Assembly (NCBI RefSeq): GCF_021030645.1 | Contig: NZ_JACGCJ010000001.1 | Coordinates: 62,001 to 126,000, forward strand | Length of the DNA stretch: 64,000 nt | Source: Agrilactobacillus fermenti | GTDB taxonomy: Bacteria; Bacillota; Bacilli; Lactobacillales; Lactobacillaceae | Direction: 5' to 3' | Shown here: positions 20,792-28,061 of the stretch, in pieces | Position numbering within the stretch: position 1 is the stretch's first letter | How the letters are laid out: each line of letters starts with the position of its first letter | Translations under genes and position numbers: made by a program | The notes under the pieces: model-generated | Told to the model about the DNA's origin: nothing | What the model saw: the letters and a program-made list of their open reading frames with translations, nothing else | The model's database searches: none

Positions 20792-20909
20792 GAGAGTGAA
20801 ACAAAAGGTGCCTAGCGCCTGAGCATCAACAAGAATTACGAAAAATAGTGGACTTACCATTTGAGTCATTCGTCGTTGAGTGAGGGTGTTGCCTTTTGGA
20901 ACACGTTTA
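20792..20909. repeat. Interspersed hairpin repeat, copy A
   Basis: Starts GAGAGTGAAACAAAAGG and ends GCCTTTTGGAACACGTTTA. The inner arms (ATCAACAAGAATTACG ... CATTTGAGTCATTCG) are partly complementary. It shares order and spacing with copies at 34.4, 38.8 and 63.8 kb. It is more diverged than those (TTACG for TCACG, GTCATT for GTGATT). Located between the TMEM175-like and SPFH genes. Confidence 0.85.
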
Positions 20910-20934
20910 AAATACAATCGTTCGTGAAATAATC

Positions 20935-20980
20935 GGGGCCGTAGACAAAACATTAGTTTTGTTCCGGCCCCATTATTTTT
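20935..20980. terminator. Terminator-like hairpin with conserved core, after copy A
   Basis: GGGGCCG and CGGCCCC flank the core ACAAAACATTAGTTTTGT, itself an inverted repeat, followed by T-rich sequence. The core recurs downstream of other repeat copies (38.92 and 63.98 kb). It could end the minus-strand SPFH operon or plus-strand transcripts. Confidence 0.7.
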
Positions 20981-20994
20981 AAGCGCACATACGC

Positions 20995-21927
20995 TTATTT
21001 TTCGCTTTCAGTCGTGTCTTGATTGGTCTGGTTAAAGAGTTTACCAATGGTAGGCATACTGCCGAGACTATCGATTGCTGAGTTTGGCATGATCACCGTG
21101 TTGGCCTTACTTTCGGCCAGTTTCTCCATAGCTTCAATATTCTTATACTGCAAGAAAGTTGGGGCATTGTCCTTTAAAGCTTCGTTCAAGTAATTGATTT
21201 GATCACGTGAGGCTTGAGCAATTAAGCGTTGACTTTCGGCACGGCCTTGGGCTTGTAAGATCTGAGTTTGCTTGTTGGCCTCGGCTTCCAAAATATCTGC
21301 TTGTTTTTGCCCTTCGGCTTTGGCAATGGCAGCTTGTTTCAAACCATCGGCTTGCATAATATTGGCTTCTTTTTCTCGAGAAGCCCGGAGTAATTTATTC
21401 ATGGATTCTTGAATATCTTGGTCGACTTCAACGGAGTCAATATTGACCCGATCCACGTTTAGACCATAGCCGGCTGTGACTTCTGAGAGTTGATCAAACA
21501 ATGAGTGGTTGACTTGCTCTGTACCGTTCAAGACTTCATTTAGATCCATATTCCCGATGATGCCCCGTAATTGAGCCCGGGTATCTTGAACCATACTCAT
21601 GACGGAATCTTTGTTTTTGTAAACAAAAGCATTGGTATCGGTGATGTGATATTTTAATGTTTCAGAAACACGGACAACAACGTTATCTTTAGTGATGACC
21701 TCTTGTTCGTCAATACGCATGGGGATTTGTTTTAGATTTACAATTTGAGTGATGCGATAAATGACTGGAACGACCATGTGAAAACCTGGGTCCAGAGTCT
21801 TAACGTAAACCCCCAAGCGTTCCACAATACCAACTTCACCGGTATGAATAATGGCAAAGGACGAAAAGACGATAGCTAGGACAATGATTGCTAAAACAAT
21901 AGCAACAATCCATATCAAAATGGACAT
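20995..21927 (-). CDS. SPFH/Band 7 (stomatin-like) membrane protein
   Basis: A 310-residue protein with one N-terminal membrane helix (residues 1-25), an SPFH domain beginning HTGEVGIVERLGVYV and continuing through DQEVITKDNVVVRVSETLKY, and a long alanine/glutamine-rich coiled coil (about 180-260). Stomatin-like proteins form large membrane rings that organise proteins and lipids. AGGAGG precedes the ATG. It follows a small NfeD-like gene by 12 bases; SPFH and NfeD proteins are commonly encoded together, so they probably act as a pair. Confidence 0.9.
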   Translation of the reverse strand: MSILIWIVAIVLAIIVLAIVFSSFAIIHTGEVGIVERLGVYVKTLDPGFHMVVPVIYRITQIVNLKQIPMRIDEQEVITKDNVVVRVSETLKYHITDTNAFVYKNKDSVMSMVQDTRAQLRGIIGNMDLNEVLNGTEQVNHSLFDQLSEVTAGYGLNVDRVNIDSVEVDQDIQESMNKLLRASREKEANIMQADGLKQAAIAKAEGQKQADILEAEANKQTQILQAQGRAESQRLIAQASRDQINYLNEALKDNAPTFLQYKNIEAMEKLAESKANTVIMPNSAIDSLGSMPTIGKLFNQTNQDTTESEK

Positions 21928-21939
21928 AAAATAACCTCC

Positions 21940-22134
21940 TTAATAATCAAGCTTAGGTTCATAGCGTTGAACTAACAGATATCTTGGCGTAACTGCCACA
22001 ACAACAAGTGTGGTGCCGATGGGCACATTTTCCTGAAGCTTATAGTGGTAGCGTACACCATAAAACATGACAGTACCACTCATTTCAGTTGATTTGTTAA
22101 TAAACTTCTCACCAATCAAACGCTCGTCTAACAT
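21940..22134 (-). CDS. Short NfeD-like OB-fold protein
   Basis: A 64-residue protein (MLDERLIGEKFINKSTEMSG ... YLLVQRYEP) resembling the C-terminal soluble OB-fold of NfeD proteins. The membrane helices found in full-length NfeD (about 150 residues or more) are absent. It lies between the APC permease and the SPFH gene, 11-12 bases from each, within one minus-strand operon. Likely role: partner of the SPFH protein. The assignment rests on context and the short fold signature. Confidence 0.65.
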   Translation of the reverse strand: MLDERLIGEKFINKSTEMSGTVMFYGVRYHYKLQENVPIGTTLVVVAVTPRYLLVQRYEPKLDY

Positions 22135-22145
22135 TTGTGGCCTCC

Positions 22146-23480
22146 TTAATCAGTCTTTTGTAGGCGGGTGTGCTGATGCCAATAATAAACTGGAATACCA
22201 ACAACTGTGATGCCAATACCAACTAAAGCTAGAATTGGTTGGGTAATGATCGTTGAGATCACAATGAATAAACCACCTAGAATTGCAATAATCGGAACTA
22301 CAGGATAAAGAAAAACCCGATAAGGTCGCTTCATATCTGGCCGTTTTTTACGGAGAATGAACACAGCGATGAAGATCAGTACACTAAAGATCCAAATGAC
22401 AAAGACCAGCATATCTGTCAAGGTGTCAAAGCTGCCAAGCAACATCATTAAAATAACGACACCTAATTGGAATAAACCGGCATTGATGGGGACGCGTGTT
22501 TTGGGGGTCAATTTGTTAAACCAATGCGCAAAAGGAACCAGATCATCATGACCCAAAGCATAAGGAATACGCATCCCAGTCATGGTATAGCCGTTAACTG
22601 TGCCGTAGACAGAAACCAAGATACCAATGGTCACTAGACGCCCGCCTAGATTGCCGAAGATATGGATTGCTGCCTCGGAAGCGGCATTTAGATTATTAGC
22701 TAATTGGTGAATCGGCAAGGCCCGTAAGAAAGCACTATTGACTAGTAAATAAACTACGGTAACAAAAATCAAACCGAGAATAATAGCTTTAGGCAGATCC
22801 TTTTCAGGTTGTTTTAACTCACCCGCCACATTACCCACGCTCAACCAGCCATCATAGGCAAACAAAGTCGCCAATAAACCACCAGCAAAGGCGGGCCAGA
22901 AACTTTGATGTGCGCCGGCTTGAATGGGAAGTAATTGAACCTGTACTGGATTTTGAATAAATAGACCAGCAACAACAATAATTGCCAAAGGAATCAGTTT
23001 GATGACTAAAGTTGCTGACTGCATGGCACCGCCCACTTTGGAACCAAGCATATTTAAGGCCCACAAGGAACCGGCACAAAAGATGGCGATAGGAACGATC
23101 CATTGAGTAGTCAAACCAAATAAATTGACGAATTGGGTGCCAAATATAATCGATAACGCTGCAATATTTGCTGGGAAGTAAATCAACATCTGAGCCCACC
23201 CCAATAGGAAGGCGGGCAATTTGCCATAAGCATATTCAATATATTTGACAGCCCCACCAGTTTCAGGAATCGCTGCCGCAAGTTCGGCAACGGTCAAGCC
23301 ACCGGCAATCGTCAATAAACCAGCGAATAAATAAGAGAATAAGGTCAAACTTGCGGAGCCAGTTTTATCAGCAACAGCTGCGATTTTGAAGAAGACGCCG
23401 CCACCGATCACAATACCCATTACCGTGGACATGGCAGAGAAAAAGCCAATTTCGCGCTTCATGCCTGTGTTGTCTTTCAT
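22146..23480 (-). CDS. APC-family amino acid permease
   Basis: A 444-residue transporter with about twelve hydrophobic helices, of the amino acid-polyamine-organocation superfamily, closest in look to LAT-type permeases. The N terminus shows IGFFSAMSTVMGIVIGGGVFF (the GxG helix-1 motif), then ELAAAIPETGGAVKYIEYAYG and YDGWLSVGNVAGELKQPEKD, the usual substrate-site regions. Substrate cannot be read from sequence. It is the first gene of a minus-strand group with the NfeD-like and SPFH genes. The ATG has GAGGTGAT about 5 bases upstream. Confidence 0.9.
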   Translation of the reverse strand: MKDNTGMKREIGFFSAMSTVMGIVIGGGVFFKIAAVADKTGSASLTLFSYLFAGLLTIAGGLTVAELAAAIPETGGAVKYIEYAYGKLPAFLLGWAQMLIYFPANIAALSIIFGTQFVNLFGLTTQWIVPIAIFCAGSLWALNMLGSKVGGAMQSATLVIKLIPLAIIVVAGLFIQNPVQVQLLPIQAGAHQSFWPAFAGGLLATLFAYDGWLSVGNVAGELKQPEKDLPKAIILGLIFVTVVYLLVNSAFLRALPIHQLANNLNAASEAAIHIFGNLGGRLVTIGILVSVYGTVNGYTMTGMRIPYALGHDDLVPFAHWFNKLTPKTRVPINAGLFQLGVVILMMLLGSFDTLTDMLVFVIWIFSVLIFIAVFILRKKRPDMKRPYRVFLYPVVPIIAILGGLFIVISTIITQPILALVGIGITVVGIPVYYWHQHTRLQKTD

Positions 23481-23530
23481 TAGATCACCTCAAATATATT
23501 TAAAGCTATATTATACAGGTAAATATCCAG

Positions 23531-23570
23531 AAAGGGCGAGACATCTTTATTTACTGCCTCGCCCTTTTGG
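23531..23570 (-). terminator. Terminator after the DUF4828 gene (minus strand)
   Basis: AAAGGGCGAG and CTCGCCCTTT form a 10-bp stem around a loop of about 17 bases. It lies between the permease and the DUF4828 gene and is oriented to end the latter; A-rich and T-rich flanks allow both directions. Confidence 0.75.
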
Positions 23571-23670
23571 ATAAATATACAAATGTGTTCCACCAGCTCA
23601 GCATGATAAGCTGTACTGGATTAAATCATTTCAGTTGTGCCTTGGAAACTGATACAATAATGACATGAGT

Positions 23671-24048
23671 TTAGTTGTCTTGATGCTGATTCATATCTGC
23701 AATTTCATAAGTTTCACCGCTTGATTCATCATAAATCTTGATGGGATGTTGATGTTCCGCAAAGATTTTTAACTGAAAGCCGTAATGATCTAAGAAAGTT
23801 AGCAAATCTGAATTCAAACCGATGATGTGACCTTCTAGTAATTTACCATCAATGATGATTTGCAAATCGGAATTGATGAACATGATATGTTTGCGCTGGG
23901 TCTGGGAGTCTACAAAAGCCCATTTTCCACGAAAAATCGTCGAAAAATCAGGTTCAACATTGCCAATCTGATGTTTTTGGCGCCGAATCTTGCGCTTTTG
24001 ATGCCAATCATTAAACCATTGCGCACCTTCTTTAAATATACCGGCCAT
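23671..24048 (-). CDS. DUF4828 family protein
   Basis: A 125-residue protein of a family found mainly in lactobacilli, function unknown. Core features are a tryptophan in FRGKWAFVDSQTQRKHIMFI, DLQIIIDGKLLEGHI and a C terminus with LTFLDHYGFQLKI and YDESSGETYEI. The start at 24048 (MAGIFKEG) is chosen because AGGAGG lies about 9 bases before it; a longer frame from 24090 has no such site. It is a single gene, with a terminator about 100 bases downstream, divergent from the oxidoreductase gene. Confidence 0.75.
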   Translation of the reverse strand: MAGIFKEGAQWFNDWHQKRKIRRQKHQIGNVEPDFSTIFRGKWAFVDSQTQRKHIMFINSDLQIIIDGKLLEGHIIGLNSDLLTFLDHYGFQLKIFAEHQHPIKIYDESSGETYEIADMNQHQDN

Positions 24049-24151
24049 GTCATCAATCCTCCTACACCCTAAATAATAGCACTTGCCCATTCACAAACTC
24101 AATCAATTTAGCCTTGTTTTTTGAACAATAATGATAAGTTGGAGGTTAATT

Positions 24152-25147
24152 ATGTTAAAATTAGCAATTATTGGTACCAATTGGATCACGGGACAATTTA
24201 TCGACGCGGCTTTGGCTACAAAAGCCTACGAGTTGACAACGATTTATTCACGCCACTTAGACAAAGCTCAGGCATTTACTGAGAAATATACGGGATCATT
24301 TGAATATTTTGATGATCTGACCGCCTTTTTCCAACAAGGGGATTTTGATGTGGTTTACATCGCTTCACCGAATGCCTTGCATTTTGAACAAACAAAACAA
24401 GCGATTCTTGCCGGGAAACATGTCATCGTTGAGAAACCAGCTTTTAGCAATCCTGATGAAATGAAACAAATTCAAAGTTTATTGGCTGCACATCCTGATA
24501 TTTATTACTTTGAAGCAGCGCGCCATATTCATGAACCTAATTTTCGTGCTGTGCAAGCTGCTATCACGGCCTTTGATCATCAAGACGGGGCTGTTTTGAC
24601 TTATATGAAGTATTCTTCGCGGTTTGATGATTTCTTGGCTGGCAAGCAGCCAAATATCTTTTCTGCACAGTTTTCAGGCGGGGCACTACAAGATCTAGGT
24701 GTTTATTTGGTTTATGATGCCTTAAGTTGGTTTGGGGTGCCAAAAACGGTACAATATGCCCCTGTAATGCTCAATAGTGGGGTGGATGCTCGGGGAACGG
24801 CGCTCCTTAATTATGGCGATTTTCAAGTGACTTTGATCACTGGTAAAAATGTGCAGTCGGCGTTACCTTCAGAGATTTATAGCGGTAAGACGACTTTGAC
24901 CATTGATAATGCTGGCGAATTTAATCAAGTGACTTTGCAGACAGATCCTAAAGCAGCCGGACAAACGTTGAGTACAAAACCGAGTCCGAATCCAATGATT
25001 CATGAAGCTGAGGCTTTCGCGACAATTATGCAACAACAAGACCGCGCTCAATTTACCGAACTCAATCAGCTGAGTGTTGCTGTGAACCAAACGCTTTATG
25101 ATTTACGGACCTCTGCCGGGATCGTTTTTCCAGCAGATATGAATTGA
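24152..25147 (+). CDS. Gfo/Idh/MocA family oxidoreductase
   Basis: NAD(P)-dependent sugar or inositol-type dehydrogenase of 331 residues. The N-terminal Rossmann fold starts MLKLAIIGTNWITGQFIDAA (G-x-N-W variant of GxGxxG). It includes DVVYIASPNALHFEQ and the EKP motif in GKHVIVEKPAF; the C-terminal domain holds GGALQDLGVYLVYDALSWFG with its active-site region. Substrate unknown. The ATG at 24152 follows TTGGAGG at proper distance, so the in-frame start at 24131 is not used. Its stop overlaps a possible TTG start of the next gene. Confidence 0.9.
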   Translation: MLKLAIIGTNWITGQFIDAALATKAYELTTIYSRHLDKAQAFTEKYTGSFEYFDDLTAFFQQGDFDVVYIASPNALHFEQTKQAILAGKHVIVEKPAFSNPDEMKQIQSLLAAHPDIYYFEAARHIHEPNFRAVQAAITAFDHQDGAVLTYMKYSSRFDDFLAGKQPNIFSAQFSGGALQDLGVYLVYDALSWFGVPKTVQYAPVMLNSGVDARGTALLNYGDFQVTLITGKNVQSALPSEIYSGKTTLTIDNAGEFNQVTLQTDPKAAGQTLSTKPSPNPMIHEAEAFATIMQQQDRAQFTELNQLSVAVNQTLYDLRTSAGIVFPADMN

Positions 25148-25173
25148 CTTACGAGAAAGGCATTTTATTAAAT

Positions 25174-26454
25174 ATGAATGAAACAATTGCTCAAGTATGG
25201 GCACGAGCTGGTTTTAAGCAACCAACGCCGATTCAAGCGGCTACTTATGAGCCGTTACTGCAAAAACAAAATATTTTAGGGTTGGCTCCAACTGGAACGG
25301 GGAAAACTTTGGCATTTAGTTTGCCAATTTTAGAACGTTTGACGCCAGGCGATGGCGGTCAAGTAATCATCTTGGTTTCTTCCCAGGAGTTGGCCCATCA
25401 GATTCGCGGTGCTTTGGCGCCCTTTGTTCAAGCACTTGGCTTGAAGCAGACGGTTCTAACGGGAAATGCGAACGTCAAACGGCAATTAGAGCATTTAAAA
25501 CAGAAACCAGAAGTGCTCATTGCCACAGTTGGTCGGCTGATGGAGTTATTGAACAAAGGTAAAGTTAAAGCCAAACATCTTCAGACCGTGATTTTTGATG
25601 AGGCCGATGCTTTAATGGTTGATAACGGCCGGGAAAAACTGCAAATGGTGGTGGACCATTTACCCAAGACTTTGCAATTTGCCTTTTTTGGGGCTACGAC
25701 CTCTGATGATGTCACAGCATTTGCGGCGCAAAATCGCGTGACGCTGACAAAGATCGATGTTCGGCAGCAAGCTGAAGCTGAATCACAAGTCAAGCATTTA
25801 TTCTTACAGACAAGTGAAAAAGGAAAAGCGGTTGTTTTGAAAGAATTAAGTCGACATAAGCACTTTTATGGTATCGTCTTTTTCCGTCAAAAGAATCAGC
25901 TGATCAAAGTGAGTCATATCTTGAACGACTGGCATGTACCTACACTAGTCTTAGATGGCCGTAAAGATTCAATGACTCGGAAAAATGCTTTACAGGATTT
26001 TCGCAAGCATCAAGTTAAACTATTGCTGACAACGGACATGGCTGCTCGTGGGTTAGATATTGATAACTTAACGCACGTGATCAACTTTGATATTCCCGAG
26101 GATAAGGCAACCTATATTCATCGTAGTGGCCGAACTGGTCGGATGGGTAAGAAGGGGACGGTCTTGAATTTAGGCAATGCCCACGATCAACGGCAGCTTC
26201 AACAATTAATTGCCGCAGATATGCCTTTGACACGAGTTTATTTGGTTCAAGGGCAGCTGCAAAATCAGCCGCAAAGTACAGCCGATGCGCCGGCAACAAC
26301 GACAGTTGAGCAGCCAGATCATAGTAAATCACACGCCACAGGGCATAAAAAACAGGCGTTTGCCAAACAACCAAGGCCTAATAAACCTGCAAATAAGCGC
26401 AACAAACACCGGGCTAAAAAATCTAAGGACAAAGGTCGTCCAAAATGGGCTTAA
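25174..26454 (+). CDS. DEAD-box ATP-dependent RNA helicase
   Basis: RNA helicase of 426 residues with a basic tail. Motifs in order: Q motif FKQPTPIQAATYEPL, Walker A APTGTGKT, Ia SSQELAHQ (usually PTRELA), Ib TVGRL (usually TPGRL), DEAD in VIFDEADALM, motif III FFGAT (usually SAT), TTDMAARGLDI and HRSGRTGRMG. The C terminus, from about residue 355, is Gln/Thr- then Lys/Arg-rich, typical of RNA-binding tails. The ATG at 25174 is preferred; a TTG at 25144 overlapping the previous stop would add ten residues. It is the most diverged set of motifs in the housekeeping part of the window. CshB-like placement is possible but not certain. Confidence 0.88.
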   Translation: MNETIAQVWARAGFKQPTPIQAATYEPLLQKQNILGLAPTGTGKTLAFSLPILERLTPGDGGQVIILVSSQELAHQIRGALAPFVQALGLKQTVLTGNANVKRQLEHLKQKPEVLIATVGRLMELLNKGKVKAKHLQTVIFDEADALMVDNGREKLQMVVDHLPKTLQFAFFGATTSDDVTAFAAQNRVTLTKIDVRQQAEAESQVKHLFLQTSEKGKAVVLKELSRHKHFYGIVFFRQKNQLIKVSHILNDWHVPTLVLDGRKDSMTRKNALQDFRKHQVKLLLTTDMAARGLDIDNLTHVINFDIPEDKATYIHRSGRTGRMGKKGTVLNLGNAHDQRQLQQLIAADMPLTRVYLVQGQLQNQPQSTADAPATTTVEQPDHSKSHATGHKKQAFAKQPRPNKPANKRNKHRAKKSKDKGRPKWA

Positions 26455-26522
26455 ACGGTGTATAATTAACGTAAACATGAAATTAAATTAGTATTAATTA
26501 AGATGAAAATGAGGGATCAGGC

Positions 26523-26876
26523 GTGACGAACGAATCACAAGGCCGACAAAATTTAGATACAGTGATGAATTTGATCGTCAATGGCGGCAATGCTAAGAGC
26601 AGTGCCATGGCGGCTATTAAAGCTGCCAAACAACATGACTTTGAGCAGGCTAAGGCTAAATTAGCGGAGGCTGACCAATTCATTCATGACGCCCACCTTG
26701 AAGAAACAGCTTTATTGACTACTGAAGCTAGTGGTGAGCCGCTAAATATCACTTTGTTGATGATCCATTCGCAAGATCATATGATGAATGCCATTACCTA
26801 TCGTGATTTAGCAGCCGAGATCATTGAATTATATGCAAAATTAGATCAAGTGGATGACACCCAGTCAGAGCAGTGA
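26523..26876 (+). CDS. PTS system lactose/cellobiose-type IIA component
   Basis: Phosphocarrier of the PTS lactose/N,N'-diacetylchitobiose/beta-glucoside family (117 residues), which passes phosphate from HPr to a IIB domain. The helical-bundle sequence MNLIVNGGNAKSSAMAAIKA and the active-site helix LLMIHSQDHMMNAITYRDLA (phosphorylated histidine in IHSQDH) identify it. The start is GTG at 26523 with GAGGG upstream. No IIB or IIC gene is present in the window, so it must work with partners encoded elsewhere. A DUF3284 gene follows 20 bases later, a pairing often seen with beta-glucoside PTS genes. Confidence 0.9.
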   Translation: MTNESQGRQNLDTVMNLIVNGGNAKSSAMAAIKAAKQHDFEQAKAKLAEADQFIHDAHLEETALLTTEASGEPLNITLLMIHSQDHMMNAITYRDLAAEIIELYAKLDQVDDTQSEQ

Positions 26877-26896
26877 ACGATTTAAGGTGATAAAAA

Positions 26897-27310
26897 ATGA
26901 AAATTAAACAAATCATGAATATACCTGCAAATTTTTTCTTCAAAACATTGGTTGATCCAGTCATTTATGATTTGAAGCGGTACAAGGGTCGCGATTATCA
27001 AGTCAGCGAACTACAAGGCCTCTCTTATATCCGGAAAACTGCTGATAATCAGGACAATAAAATCACCATTATTAAAGTTGTTCCAAATCAGAAGTATAGC
27101 TTTATGTCGCAAGTTGGTGGGCTCAGGACGGCAATCAGCTACCAGTTAAAGACGATAGATCCCAAGCATTTTGAATTAACGTATTCAGAGACGACAGCTA
27201 GTACAAGTGTCTTTGAGCGCACGAAACATCGTATCAAGCAGGTTGTTGCGGATACGTTGAAAAAACAGAGTCTGCGTAAAGTATGGACTCAGATTGAACA
27301 ATCTTATTGA
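26897..27310 (+). CDS. DUF3284 domain protein
   Basis: A 137-residue protein beginning MKIKQIMNIPANFFFKTLVD, the hallmark of DUF3284, with a START/SRPBCC-like beta-rich body and a basic C-terminal helix (KHRIKQVVADTLKKQSLRKV). Function is unknown; the family is commonly found next to cellobiose/lichenan PTS genes, as here behind a IIA gene. AAGGTG lies 9 bases before the ATG. A terminator follows and runs straight into the tRNA gene. Confidence 0.8.
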   Translation: MKIKQIMNIPANFFFKTLVDPVIYDLKRYKGRDYQVSELQGLSYIRKTADNQDNKITIIKVVPNQKYSFMSQVGGLRTAISYQLKTIDPKHFELTYSETTASTSVFERTKHRIKQVVADTLKKQSLRKVWTQIEQSY

Positions 27311-27343
27311 ACTGAACGATTCATCTTTACAATTAAGGTAATG

Positions 27344-27378
27344 AATGGCAAAATATGATAAGTATTTGCCATTTTTTT
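27344..27378 (+). terminator. Terminator whose T-tract touches the tRNA 5' end
   Basis: AATGGCAAA pairs with TTTGCCATT, followed by seven T at 27372-27378. The next base is the first base of tRNA-Arg. It would end the IIA-DUF3284 transcript. Confidence 0.7.
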
Positions 27379-27452
27379 GTCTCCGTAGCTCAGCAGGATA
27401 GAGCAACCGCCTCCTAAGCGGTAGGTCGTCAGTTCAATTCTGACCGGGGACA
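27379..27452 (+). tRNA. tRNA-Arg (anticodon CCT)
   Basis: A full cloverleaf can be drawn: acceptor GTCTCCG/CGGGGAC with one G-T pair, D stem GCTC/GAGC, anticodon stem ACCGC/GCGGT with loop CTCCTAA, and T stem GTCAG/CTGAC with loop TTCAATT. The anticodon CCT reads AGG, a rare arginine codon. Length is 74 with the discriminator A; CCA is not encoded (CATTT follows). A terminator hairpin follows 30 bases downstream. Confidence 0.95.
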
Positions 27453-27482
27453 TTTATATTTAGCTGAAAGTATACGAATAAT

Positions 27483-27529
27483 AAAATAGGGCCCTCAAAC
27501 TAGTCATTTCGTTTGAAGGTCCTATTTTT
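27483..27529. terminator. Bidirectional terminator between tRNA-Arg and the Nudix gene
   Basis: AATAGG/CCTATT and TCAAAC/GTTTGA form a long stem with a small internal mismatch and a loop of about 10 bases, then T5. It serves the tRNA (plus) and the convergent Nudix gene (minus), whose stop codon overlaps it. Confidence 0.75.
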
Positions 27530-28013
27530 AAATTTCCGCGGTTTTAAGCAAAGCCTGCAGTTCCGTTAAATGTGTCCGAACATAGGCCATAATGTCGGCA
27601 TTTTGTTGGTTTAACAAAGGCGGCAGATCGTCCAGATCAAAGTAAGCCATAGCTAGAGTTTCGTTGGTGGGTTCAGCGATCAAAGTGCCGCCAATTGGTT
27701 TGACCAAGTAATTGACACTGATGGCTTGCGTGATGTCACCATTGGGGTACTTGGTAAAGCCTTGGTCAAACACATGGATCAACTTGATTGGTTTGACTTC
27801 TAGGCCGCTATCTTCCAAGACTTCCCGGTGTAATGTGTCGATGAAACTTTCACCGTATTCCATATAACCACCAGGTACACTCCAATTATGGGTATCTGTT
27901 CTTTTTTGTAAAAGAATTTGGCCTTGGTCGTTCAAAATAATGCCAGCGACGGCGTTTAGAATGATGGGCATATGGCCTACTTTTGCGCGAATATCATGAA
28001 TATAATCTGCCAT
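27528..28013 (-). CDS. Nudix hydrolase
   Basis: Hydrolase of nucleoside diphosphate-linked substrates, 161 residues. The Nudix box GGYMEYGESFIDTLHREVLEDSGLEV fits G-x5-E-x7-REUxE(D)xGU, with Asp in place of the second Glu of the EE pair. Strand NAVAGIILNDQGQILLQKRTD precedes it. Substrate unknown. The start MADYIHDIRAKVG at 28013 is selected by AAAGGAG 8 bases upstream; an upstream in-frame ATG at 28049 lacks a ribosome site. It is the second gene after brnQ on the minus strand, 48 bases away. Confidence 0.9.
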   Translation of the reverse strand: MADYIHDIRAKVGHMPIILNAVAGIILNDQGQILLQKRTDTHNWSVPGGYMEYGESFIDTLHREVLEDSGLEVKPIKLIHVFDQGFTKYPNGDITQAISVNYLVKPIGGTLIAEPTNETLAMAYFDLDDLPPLLNQQNADIMAYVRTHLTELQALLKTAEI

Positions 28014-28061
28014 GTTTGCGACTCCTTTTTTGAATATTGTAGCATACATGGCGTTAGCTGA

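Noticed and set aside
20744-20953. 69-codon minus-strand frame overlapping the TMEM175-like start
   Set aside because: It lies mostly inside repeat copy A and overlaps a better-supported gene.
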